A stretch of DNA of 25,258 bases from Methylotenera_A sp031381645 (lineage in GTDB: Bacteria > Pseudomonadota > Gammaproteobacteria > Burkholderiales > Methylophilaceae). Of the stretch, positions 1 to 7,240 are shown piece after piece. Both the position numbers and the translations under genes were made by a program. Under the pieces are notes generated by a model that saw nothing but the letters and a program-made list of their open reading frames with translations, had not been told where the DNA came from and did no database searches. The DNA lies in NCBI GenBank assembly GCA_031381645.1, contig JANMYB010000019.1, positions 1-25,258 on the forward strand, in the 5' to 3' direction. Each line of letters starts with the position of its first letter. Within the stretch, counting starts at the first letter, position 1.

Positions 1-510
1 CTTTGCAACCATCACCAATGCAGGCCGTAACACGCGGTCATTCAGTGTGTAGCCTTTTTGCAGCACGGTAGTTACCGTATTTGGTTCGCCGCTATTTTCT
101 AGCATTGAAATTGCTTGATGTTTGTTCGGATCAAACTTTTCACCGACTGGGTTTACTTCTGCAATGTTGAATTTTTCGAATACTTGAGACAGTTGTTTTA
201 TGGTGAGTTCCACGCCATTTTTGTAACTTTCTACATCGGCATTACCCACTACCAGTGCGGCATCTAGGCTATCTTTCACTGCCAGTAATTCGCCACTAAA
301 TTTTTCCAGCGCAAATTTACGCGCTTTGTCGATATCTTCAAATGCGCGACGGCGGATGTTTTCACCTTCTGCTTTAATATAAAGTACGCTGGCTTTGGCT
401 TCTTCCAGCATCGCTTCTAGCACGGCAATTTTTTCTTCGGGCGTTGGCTCGGTTGCGGTTTCGGCTTGTATTTCTTGCTCAGATTGTTGGTTTTCGTTTT
501 CGTCCTGCAT
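1..510 (-). CDS. grpE: GrpE, nucleotide exchange factor for DnaK (3' end cut by window edge)
   Basis: GrpE releases ADP from the Hsp70 chaperone DnaK in the cytoplasm and so resets its folding cycle. The 170 visible residues show the family layout: an acidic, Glu/Gln-rich disordered N-terminus (about residues 1-30), a long helix containing ENIRRRAFEDIDKARKFALE, and the start of the beta domain with NPVGEKFDPNKHQAISM and VLQKGYTLNDRVLRPALVMV. The last motif sits near the C-terminus in the family, so only a few residues are missing beyond base 1. The ATG at 508-510 is preceded by AGGGGA at a good distance. A candidate heat-shock promoter lies just upstream. dnaK and dnaJ would be expected further left, but this cannot be seen. 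Confidence 0.96.
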   Translation of the reverse strand, partial: MQDENENQQSEQEIQAETATEPTPEEKIAVLEAMLEEAKASVLYIKAEGENIRRRAFEDIDKARKFALEKFSGELLAVKDSLDAALVVGNADVESYKNGVELTIKQLSQVFEKFNIAEVNPVGEKFDPNKHQAISMLENSGEPNTVTTVLQKGYTLNDRVLRPALVMVAK

Positions 511-547
511 GTGTTTCCCCTGTTAGCTTATTTCAATAACACCATGC

Positions 548-575
548 AGATTGTGGTTGATTCTATTATTTCAAG
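548..575 (-). promoter_or_regulatory. candidate sigma-32 (heat-shock) promoter of grpE
   Basis: On the minus strand, CTTGAAA (569-575) matches the sigma-32 -35 consensus exactly. After a 12-base spacer comes CCACAATCT (548-556), a partial match to the CCCCATNT -10 element. It lies 37 bases upstream of the grpE ATG, and grpE is a classic sigma-32 target. The -35 match and the gene context are good; the -10 match is imperfect. Confidence 0.5.
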
Positions 576-612
576 AGGTAGCCGAAATTTTTAGACTATA
601 ATTCATATGAAA

Positions 613-1596
613 TTATTTTTTCCGCGCCATTTCCCAGTCCCACGCATGTTGGATAATGGTCGCTAAATCGGCGTATTTGGGCTGCCAGTTCAATAGTTTT
701 TTACTGCGCGTAGCATCGGCAACCAAGCGCGCTGGGTCGCCTTGTCTTCTCGGTGCGTAAGTCACAGGCACTTTTCCCCCAGTGACTTTTTCTGCGGTTT
801 GAATCACCTCATTCACGCTATAACCATTGCCATTGCCCAGATTAAATACGCTAGAATGCCCGCCATTATTCAGGTAATCCATGGCTAAAATATGCGCGCT
901 AGATAAATCATCCACATGAATATAATCGCGAATGCAAGTACCGTCGGGCGTGTCGTAATCTTGTCCAAAAAGTTGTAGCGCCGGCCTTGTGCCTAAAATG
1001 GCCTGCAAAACAAGCGGAATTAAGTGTGTTTCTGGCTCGTGGCACTCGCCAATGCGCGATTGTGGGTCGGCTCCAGCCGCATTAAAGTAGCGCAAAGCAA
1101 TGTATTTTTGTTGATGTGCGTTATCAAAATCCGCCAGCATCTGTTCGACCATAAGCTTGCTGCGACCGTACGGGCTCACTGGGTTTAGCGGATGCTCCTC
1201 ATCGATTGGCGTGTGCAAAGGCTCTCCATAAACTGCCGCGGTAGATGAAAAAACAATCGGCCCAGCTTTGTGATCGCGCATCGCCTCAACCAGCGTCAAT
1301 GTGGCGGCAGTATTGTCGCGATAGTATTTGCCAGGATTTTTCATGGATTCGCTCACGACAATTTGTGAGGCAAAATGAAAAATTCCTGCAAATTGCGTTT
1401 GCCTAAATAGATGGTCTAAAAATGCGCGATCAGAAAAATCTTGCACGATAAGTTCGCCACCAAGTAGCGCGCTGGCTTTGCCAGAGGATAAGTTATCGAC
1501 CACCACCACTTTTCGTTGTTGCTCGATAAGCGCTTTTACGAGGTGCGAGCCAATATAGCCCGCGCCGCCAATGACTAAATAGGGTGAGTTGCTCAA
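613..1596 (-). CDS. galE: UDP-glucose 4-epimerase
   Basis: Interconverts UDP-glucose and UDP-galactose (NAD-dependent, cytoplasmic), supplying galactose for LPS or other surface glycans. It is an extended short-chain dehydrogenase: the Rossmann glycine motif GGAGYIG is at residues 10-16, the SST of the active site near 117-119, and the YxxxK pair at Y143/K147 (SPYGRSK). NxxNxGxGxGYSV-type sequence near the C-terminus (FNLGNGNGYSVNEV) is diagnostic for GalE rather than for the UDP-glucuronate epimerases. Length is 327 residues, slightly under the usual 330-340. The start is TTG (1594-1596), with GGA eight bases upstream; no ATG gives an intact Rossmann strand. It begins four bases after the waaC stop, so the two genes are probably co-transcribed. 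Confidence 0.95.
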   Translation of the reverse strand: MSNSPYLVIGGAGYIGSHLVKALIEQQRKVVVVDNLSSGKASALLGGELIVQDFSDRAFLDHLFRQTQFAGIFHFASQIVVSESMKNPGKYYRDNTAATLTLVEAMRDHKAGPIVFSSTAAVYGEPLHTPIDEEHPLNPVSPYGRSKLMVEQMLADFDNAHQQKYIALRYFNAAGADPQSRIGECHEPETHLIPLVLQAILGTRPALQLFGQDYDTPDGTCIRDYIHVDDLSSAHILAMDYLNNGGHSSVFNLGNGNGYSVNEVIQTAEKVTGGKVPVTYAPRRQGDPARLVADATRSKKLLNWQPKYADLATIIQHAWDWEMARKK

Positions 1597-1600
1597 AAGT

Positions 1601-2626
1601 TTATTCCAAATTAATTAAGGCTATTGTATGCTGAAAAACCGCGTCAATTGAGGGAATCTGACCTTTTCCACCCAAGTTAATCGCATTTTTTTCTATGCTA
1701 GGCATTACGCCAGTAAATGCTGGATCAGTGTTAGTGTATATCGCAATCGTGGGAATATTAAGCGCAGCAGCAAGGTGCGAGAGGCCAGTATCTACGCCAA
1801 TTACAGCCTCAGAATCGGAGATTACGCCAGCTAACTCTGCAATGCTGAGTTTTGGCAAAACACTGGCATTTTGCAGCTGCTTTGCAATTTCATTGGCGCG
1901 TTTAAATTCAACTTCATTCGCCCACGGCAACACCAAATTTAAATTTTTCTGCGCCAATAGCTTACCCAAACCTACCCAGTTTTCAATTGGCCATAATTTG
2001 CTATCACGACTAGTGCCGTGTAGCGCGATAATACACGCTCCTCCCAGTTGAGGTATTCGAGGGTAGGCCTGTAGGCTAATATCCATGAGGGTTGCAGCGC
2101 CATTATTTTTAATTGAGATTCCATGCTTTTCAATCCCATAGTTGGGCGCGTCTGTAGGTGGCGCGTAGCCCAAACACATCGCCACCAGCGCGCGGTTGCG
2201 CGTTACCGCATGTTGCTGATAAGAAATATGATATTTTTTATCGTAAAACCAGCTAGCAAGCGGCTCGCGGATGGAATTTTTATCGTAACCATGTTTAACA
2301 CCATACGCTTGTTTTGCGATTAACGCACTCTTTAGCAGGCCTTGCGGATCTATAATGGCATCATATTGATTTTGCTGAATTAAATGCTTAACTTCAAAAA
2401 TTTCTTGCCACGTTTTTTGGCTAAATAAAGTTTTGCGCCAACGCCGCACGGCCACTGTAAATACTTGATTTAGGTGCGGGTGCAAACGTGGAATATCCGC
2501 AAATAAATCCTCCACAACCCAATCAATATGAGCCTCTTGGGCATGCTGGAGAATATCATTTACCACGGGTAAACAATGAATCACATCGCCTAGAGATGAG
2601 GTTTTAACAATTAAAATGCGCTGCAT
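1601..2626 (-). CDS. waaC: LPS heptosyltransferase I (GT9)
   Basis: Transfers the first L-glycero-D-manno-heptose from ADP-heptose onto Kdo2-lipid A at the inner face of the inner membrane. The N-terminus MQRILIVKTSSLGDVIH matches WaaC, with the catalytic Asp of the GD pair at residue 14. The C-terminal domain carries HGTSRDSKLWP and VDTGLSHLAAAL, typical of WaaC rather than WaaF. I chose the ATG at 2624-2626 because it aligns with the family start. An in-frame TTG at 2675-2677, with AGG upstream, would add 17 residues and leave only 15 bases to the divergent waaG. The linker between the two domains (residues about 177-188, LMDISLQA) is encoded by a copy of the 31-base palindromic repeat and looks longer than usual. 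A galE gene follows after 4 bases. Confidence 0.93.
   Translation of the reverse strand: MQRILIVKTSSLGDVIHCLPVVNDILQHAQEAHIDWVVEDLFADIPRLHPHLNQVFTVAVRRWRKTLFSQKTWQEIFEVKHLIQQNQYDAIIDPQGLLKSALIAKQAYGVKHGYDKNSIREPLASWFYDKKYHISYQQHAVTRNRALVAMCLGYAPPTDAPNYGIEKHGISIKNNGAATLMDISLQAYPRIPQLGGACIIALHGTSRDSKLWPIENWVGLGKLLAQKNLNLVLPWANEVEFKRANEIAKQLQNASVLPKLSIAELAGVISDSEAVIGVDTGLSHLAAALNIPTIAIYTNTDPAFTGVMPSIEKNAINLGGKGQIPSIDAVFQHTIALINLE
2068..2098 (+). repeat. 31-base dispersed palindromic repeat, copy 1 (inside waaC)
   Basis: Left arm CCTGTAGGCT (2068-2077), loop AATATCCATGA (2078-2088), right arm GGGTTGCAGC (2089-2098). By hand count it matches the intergenic copy at 10499-10529 at 24 of 31 bases, including 10 of 11 loop bases. 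The arms pair imperfectly, with G-T wobbles. It is read antisense by waaC and encodes the interdomain linker segment MDISLQA. Confidence 0.6.
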
Positions 2627-2692
2627 AAGGTGCATTTTCGCATACAATTTGGTTTTTGCTTTATTGAACACACCCAATTGCGCCTAATTTAA

Positions 2693-3829
2693 ATGCGTTA
2701 CGCTTTTATTATTTTTAAATATTTTCCGTTTGGTGGCATGCAGCGCGACATGCTGCGCACTGCCAATGAATTGATCAAGCGAGGTCATGCGGTGGAAATT
2801 TTTACTTTAAGTTGGCAAGGTGATGTTCCGGCAGACATTAAAGTGCACGCGTTGCCACAAACTGGTTTATTTAATTATCAGCGTTATCAAAAGTTTATTG
2901 GTGCGACCTTTGCCCAAATTAACGCGGATAAATTTGATTATATTTTTGGCTACAATCGCATGGCAGGCTTGGATGCACACTTTGCTGCTGACCCTTGTTT
3001 TATTGAGCGTGCGCACCAACAGCGCAGTTTTTTTTACCGCTTACTTCCGCGCTATAAATGGTTTGCGGCGCGCGAAAAAGCTGTTTTCTCTAGCGAAGTG
3101 AATACGCAAATTTTAGCGGTTGCGCTCACCGAAAAGCCGCATTTTGCGCATTGGTATGGTACGCAAGATGCGCGTTTTCACTATATTCCACCGTTTTTAT
3201 CACCTGAACGTTTTGCGTTAAAACCCAAGACAGAAATGCGCAAATATCTGCGCGAAACCTTTCATTTTGGCGCAGATGATTTCGTATTTTTGCTCACCGG
3301 CTCTGGTTTTGCTATGAAAGGCCTAGACCGCGCCATTTTAGCCTTGAAAGCGCTACCAGATGCGCTGCGAGCCAATACTCGCCTAGTGGCTGTAGGACAA
3401 GATAATCCTAAGCAATTCCAAAAAATGGTAAAAAAATTGGGGTTAGAAAATAACGTTGTTATTTCAAAAGGCCGGCCAGATATTCCACAACTGATGCAAG
3501 GCGCGGATGTGTGCGTACACCCCGCGTATCGCGAAAATACGGGTTTGGTAATTTTGGAAGGCATGGCTAGTCATTCGCCCATGCTGGTGACGGAGAGTTG
3601 CGGTTACGCGCATCACGTAGCGGATGCGAATGCGGGTATTGTGAGCGCAGTACCGTTTGACCAAGAAAAATTTAATGCACAACTTTTAGAAATGCGGCAA
3701 TCTAACCAAAAAGAAAAATGGGCGGCCAATGGTTTGGATCATGTAAAAACCATTATGCAAGGCAACGACGGCAGTGCTGAAGCGGAAATTTTGATTGCGC
3801 TCGCGACAAAAAAGCTAAAGGCAAGATGA
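2693..3829 (+). CDS. waaG: LPS core glucosyltransferase I (GT4)
   Basis: Transfers glucose from UDP-glucose to heptose II of the inner core, starting the outer core. The N-terminus FKYFPFGGMQRDMLR (residues 8-22) is the hallmark of WaaG; so are FGYNRMAGLDAHFAADPC (about 85-102), GSGFAMKGLDRAI (203-215) and GRPDIPQLMQGADVCVHPAY (260-279). The GT-B donor motif E-x7-E is present at E281 and E289. At 378 residues it has the family length. It starts at ATG 2693, divergent from waaC. Its stop overlaps the waaP start by 4 bases (ATGA), so waaG and waaP are translationally coupled. No membrane segment is expected; WaaG is a peripheral protein of the inner leaflet. Confidence 0.95.
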   Translation: MRYAFIIFKYFPFGGMQRDMLRTANELIKRGHAVEIFTLSWQGDVPADIKVHALPQTGLFNYQRYQKFIGATFAQINADKFDYIFGYNRMAGLDAHFAADPCFIERAHQQRSFFYRLLPRYKWFAAREKAVFSSEVNTQILAVALTEKPHFAHWYGTQDARFHYIPPFLSPERFALKPKTEMRKYLRETFHFGADDFVFLLTGSGFAMKGLDRAILALKALPDALRANTRLVAVGQDNPKQFQKMVKKLGLENNVVISKGRPDIPQLMQGADVCVHPAYRENTGLVILEGMASHSPMLVTESCGYAHHVADANAGIVSAVPFDQEKFNAQLLEMRQSNQKEKWAANGLDHVKTIMQGNDGSAEAEILIALATKKLKAR

Positions 3830-4653
3830 AAAACATACTTTTTGTGCCTGACAAAATTAAACTGCATTTGCAAGGTGATGCGTTTGAGGCGCTGATGCAA
3901 ATGCATGGAAAAGCCTTTAGAGACGTGCCTGGGCGCAAAACTATCCAGTTTGATTTGGGTGGTAAAAGTTATTTTATTAAACAACATTTTGGCGTAGGTT
4001 GGGCTGAAATTTTCAAAAATCTAATCTCATTCAAAAAACCAATTCTAAGCGCCATGACAGAAGTTAGCGCGATTCAAAAGCTCGATGAAATTGGCATCCG
4101 AACCACGCCGTTAGTGGCTTATGGGCAACGTGGCTGTAGTCCGGCTTCTATGCACTCCTTCGTGATGACAGAAGATTTGGGCGATATTGTGACTTTGGAA
4201 GATGTCTGTAGTGCATGGCTGGAAATCCCGCTGAACAATGATACCAAGCAGGCAGTTTTACAAACTTTGGCACAATTAGCAGCAAAGTTACACAGCGCAG
4301 GTTTGTGCCACCGCGATTTTTATTTGTGTCATTTTGTATTTAAAAAAGTAGATTTAGACTTTGAAAATATAAGCCTAGATAATTTGAACCTATATTTAAT
4401 CGATTTGCACCGCATGCTACAAGGCCAGCAGCCTAATAACAGTGCGGTCATGAAAGACATAGCAGGTTTGTATTTTTCGATGCAACAAATTGGCTTGGGT
4501 GCAGAAGACTGGGCTATTTTTAAGCAATATTATCTACCGCAAAGTGCAAGCTTTTGGGCGCAAGCTGAAGCGCGTTCAGAGGCTCTCTTGGCAAAATTTA
4601 ATAGCGAGAAATTTCAAAAACGGCTCTCCGAAGAAAAGTCTGCACTAGATTAA
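3826..4653 (+). CDS. waaP: LPS core heptose I kinase
   Basis: Phosphorylates heptose I of the inner core with ATP, which stabilises the outer membrane through divalent cation bridging. The family motifs are in order: GKAFRDVPGRKTIQF (28-42), GGKSYFIKQH with the ATP-binding lysine at K52, VMTEDLGD (113-120), the catalytic HRDFYLCHF with D164, and the metal-binding DLHR at D193. Length (275) and layout closely follow enterobacterial and Pseudomonas WaaP. It overlaps waaG by 4 bases at the start. At its 3' end it overlaps the convergent acyltransferase gene by 4 bases, stop codon on stop codon. Confidence 0.94.
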   Translation: MKNILFVPDKIKLHLQGDAFEALMQMHGKAFRDVPGRKTIQFDLGGKSYFIKQHFGVGWAEIFKNLISFKKPILSAMTEVSAIQKLDEIGIRTTPLVAYGQRGCSPASMHSFVMTEDLGDIVTLEDVCSAWLEIPLNNDTKQAVLQTLAQLAAKLHSAGLCHRDFYLCHFVFKKVDLDFENISLDNLNLYLIDLHRMLQGQQPNNSAVMKDIAGLYFSMQQIGLGAEDWAIFKQYYLPQSASFWAQAEARSEALLAKFNSEKFQKRLSEEKSALD

Positions 4654-5507
4654 TGCATCATGGGGGTTTCTTTACCTAAAGCGTGGCGGCGTTGCTTATG
4701 GCGATTATAGCGCCATAAATATTGCGTAGGTTTTTGTGCGACTTGTTGCTCTATTGCCTTATTTAATAAGGCTGGTGTGGCGATTGATTCTACTTTTTGT
4801 AGGTGAATCTCATAACCTGCGCCATACGCAAGCCGTTCGCCATAAGCCATAATCACGGTCGCACCCGTTTTTTCGGCCAGTTTGCTGGCAAGCGTCATGG
4901 TGTAAGCGGGGTTACTAAAAAAATCTGCCCATTCGCCTTCGCCCGCGGCAGGAATTTGATCAGGCAAAATACCTATAGCCTCGCCGCGTTTAAGTGCTTG
5001 CATGAGCTTGCGCACGCCGCCAGCATTGGCCTCTGCAAGCGTTACGCCAGTGCGTGTACGGCCAACTTGCATGAGTGGCATTAGCCATTTCATTTTAGGC
5101 GCGCGATATAGCACTGTGATGGGATATTGGTGGCCATAATAAATCGAGGTGATTTCAAAGCAACCTAAATGTGGCGTGAGAAAAATAATGCCTTTGCCCG
5201 CAGCAAGTGCATTTTCGACGACACTCCAGTCATGTACATGCTTAACCGAGGCTAGTAATTCGGGTTCTTTTTTTTGCCAAATGGCAAAAGCTTCTAAAAT
5301 ACTTTTGCCAGCTTCGGCAATATTTTCATGCAAAATTTCGTTAATTTCCTTGTCGTTTCTTGCTAACTTACTGTTTTTTATATTATCTTTCATTATTTTT
5401 GCGGACTTTAGGGAGCAAAAATAAATCACCCAGCCCAGCGCCGCACCTAATTTATGCAGGGTGGGAAATGATAAAATTGCGAAACATTTAAAAAACAGTT
5501 TGAACAT
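4650..5507 (-). CDS. lysophospholipid/lipid A acyltransferase, LpxL/HtrB family
   Basis: Members add a secondary acyl chain (often laurate or myristate) from acyl-ACP to Kdo-lipid A at the inner membrane. The catalytic HX4E/D motif is visible as TPHLGCFEI. LYRAPK, RGEAIGILPDQIP and KTGATVIMAYGER are the usual downstream blocks, and an N-terminal hydrophobic anchor precedes them. I chose ATG 5505-5507 because the sequence MFKLFFKCFAILSF fits the family start. An in-frame TTG at 5535-5537 would add ten residues and overlap the divergent neighbour. The gene alone cannot tell LpxL from LpxM-type specificity. It points against both flanking plus-strand operons and converges on waaP with a 4-base overlap. 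Confidence 0.88.
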   Translation of the reverse strand: MFKLFFKCFAILSFPTLHKLGAALGWVIYFCSLKSAKIMKDNIKNSKLARNDKEINEILHENIAEAGKSILEAFAIWQKKEPELLASVKHVHDWSVVENALAAGKGIIFLTPHLGCFEITSIYYGHQYPITVLYRAPKMKWLMPLMQVGRTRTGVTLAEANAGGVRKLMQALKRGEAIGILPDQIPAAGEGEWADFFSNPAYTMTLASKLAEKTGATVIMAYGERLAYGAGYEIHLQKVESIATPALLNKAIEQQVAQKPTQYLWRYNRHKQRRHALGKETPMMH

Positions 5508-5531
5508 AAGCGACAGTTTAAAGGAAATTTT

Positions 5532-6275
5532 TTGCAAAGCCCTATTTCACCCCAATATTTGGCTTTACTCACAAAGCACAAACTTGCGAGTTTCGAGCAA
5601 ATGTGGGGCTATGCGGGCGATTGGTTCGAGCCGCCAAATCGTGAGCGCGGCGGCTGGAGCGGCGTTAATTTTATTGAATTAGCCGATGAAACTGGCAAAA
5701 AACATGGCTTTTATTTGAAGCGTCAACAGGCTCACATGCGCCGTACTTGGCTGCATCCCATAAAAGGTAAGCCAACTTTTGTGCGCGAATTTGTAATCAT
5801 CCAGCACTTACAGCGGCATCATGTGAATGCACCAAAAGTAGTGTATTTTGCGAGTCAAAACGCGCAAGCCATTTTGTTGCTGGAAGCGCTGGAAGGTTTT
5901 GTTTCGCTCGATAATTTTCAAGGTGAAATGCAGGCAATTACACCAAAACGCCAGTTGATTAGCCAGTTGGCGGCTGCGGTAAAAAATCTGCACCAAGCGC
6001 ATGTGCAGCATCGCTCGCTTTACGATAAGCATTTGTTTGTTAATAATAATTTGGAAGTTTCGCTGATTGATTTCGAAAAATCTCGCATCACGCCTTTGAT
6101 TGCATGGCTTAAATTTTCTGATTTAATTACGCTTAACTATCGAACTCACAATTTTACGCGCACACAACGATTGCACTTTTTTAAACAATATTTCGAAATT
6201 ACACGTTTAACACTTCGGCATAAATGGCTATGCCGTTATATTGTTAAAAAATCACAGCAGAAAATACGCACATGA
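5532..6275 (+). CDS. InaA-type kinase-fold protein (Kdo/WaaP LPS kinase family)
   Basis: Belongs to the lipopolysaccharide kinase superfamily, in the InaA-like branch: AGDWFEPPNRERGGWSGVN (28-46), YLKRQQAHMRRTWLHP (61-76, probable ATP-binding lysine K63) and PTFVREF (81-87) are characteristic. The catalytic loop reads HRSLYDKHLF (160-169), so the usual HRD aspartate is Ser162; D180 of LIDFEKSR fits the metal-binding DFG position. Whether it phosphorylates core heptose or is a pseudokinase cannot be told. P. aeruginosa has similar genes between waaP and the carbamoyltransferase gene. The start is TTG with AAGGA six bases upstream. The stop overlaps the next gene by 4 bases. Confidence 0.85.
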   Translation: MQSPISPQYLALLTKHKLASFEQMWGYAGDWFEPPNRERGGWSGVNFIELADETGKKHGFYLKRQQAHMRRTWLHPIKGKPTFVREFVIIQHLQRHHVNAPKVVYFASQNAQAILLLEALEGFVSLDNFQGEMQAITPKRQLISQLAAAVKNLHQAHVQHRSLYDKHLFVNNNLEVSLIDFEKSRITPLIAWLKFSDLITLNYRTHNFTRTQRLHFFKQYFEITRLTLRHKWLCRYIVKKSQQKIRT

Positions 6276-7240
6276 CGATTGCCAACACCGATAAAATTTT
6301 AATTTTAACTTCCAGCAGCACGGGCAATAACGTGTTTTGCACGCCGGCGATTCGCTTGTTGCGCAAACATCGACCGCAAGCCACGATTGACGTGGTTGCA
6401 CTGAATAAATTGAGCGCAGAAGTGTTTGAAAATAACCCTGATATTGGGCAGGTTTTTGTGACGAGCACAAGTCGCGTGTTTGACGATTTGGCAAAAAATT
6501 ACACTAAGATTTTCGTGTTTAATAAAAATTCACTCAAAAAATTAGACCACATCAAAACCGCATTTACTTTGGTGCCGCCCGCGACGGAGGTGATTCATCA
6601 TGCCGAACATCTGCTACGATTTGTGGCTGAGCAGCTTCAGGTGGAAGTGACTGACGCAGACCGTCATTATGTGATTGAAACGCAGCAAACGGCTGAGAAT
6701 TTGTTGGCAAAATACGCGCTAGCCAAAGACGCGGTTTTAATCAATATTCATTTGGGTTGCGGTACGACTTTATTGCACGGTTGGAAGTTTTTTTATGCGC
6801 GCCGAGCAGACGATAAAAAGTTGTGGTCAATCGACGCCTATACCACACTGGGCAAGGCTTTGCAGGCGCATATTCCGAACCTGAGAATTGTGATTACTGG
6901 CACTAATAATGAAGCTTTTTTAGCGAAAAAATTTGAGAAAAATGTGCCCAATACCATCAATCTAGTCGGTAAAACTACGGTTGCAGATTTAAGCGCTTTA
7001 ATGAAACGATTAGACTTATTTATTGCGCACGACTGCGGCATTTTTCATATTGCAGCTGCGTCGAACGTGCCTATTGTTGGGCTTTACGGGCCTACCAGCC
7101 CCATTGCAACTGGACCTTTCCCAGTGAAACCGCAGCACAAAGTCATTAAAAAAGAAGCGATGACTGATATTTCGGTGGATGAAGTGGTTGCCACAGCATT
7201 TGATTTACTCAAAAGATTTCCTCGCCTTGCAACAGTCTGA
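6272..7240 (+). CDS. glycosyltransferase family 9, heptosyltransferase-like (possible heptose III transferase)
   Basis: A third GT9 enzyme besides WaaC and WaaF. The C-terminal domain has the ADP-heptose binding signature: INLVGKTTVADLSALM, HDCGIFHIAAASNVPIVGLY and GPTSPIATGPF. The N-terminus reads ILTSSSTGNNVFCTPAIRLL; where WaaC/WaaF have Gly-Asp, this protein has Gly-Asn (near residue 20), so the proposed catalytic base is changed. At 322 residues it is normal length. It starts at ATG 6272, overlapping the InaA-like gene by 4 bases. By context it would add a further heptose or other sugar to the inner core, in the manner of WaaQ; the sugar donor is not established. Confidence 0.82.
   Translation: MTIANTDKILILTSSSTGNNVFCTPAIRLLRKHRPQATIDVVALNKLSAEVFENNPDIGQVFVTSTSRVFDDLAKNYTKIFVFNKNSLKKLDHIKTAFTLVPPATEVIHHAEHLLRFVAEQLQVEVTDADRHYVIETQQTAENLLAKYALAKDAVLINIHLGCGTTLLHGWKFFYARRADDKKLWSIDAYTTLGKALQAHIPNLRIVITGTNNEAFLAKKFEKNVPNTINLVGKTTVADLSALMKRLDLFIAHDCGIFHIAAASNVPIVGLYGPTSPIATGPFPVKPQHKVIKKEAMTDISVDEVVATAFDLLKRFPRLATV

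Noticed and set aside
1695..2051. Plus-strand open frame opposite waaC
   Set aside because: It is the antisense shadow of a clear WaaC coding region, with no ribosome site and no recognisable domain; the same holds for the other opposite-strand frames in edd, ugd, hldE and the carbamoyltransferase gene.
2664..2688. TTGAAC/TAATTT as a promoter for waaG
   Set aside because: The spacer is only 15 bases and the -10 would end four bases before the start codon, leaving no room for a leader.
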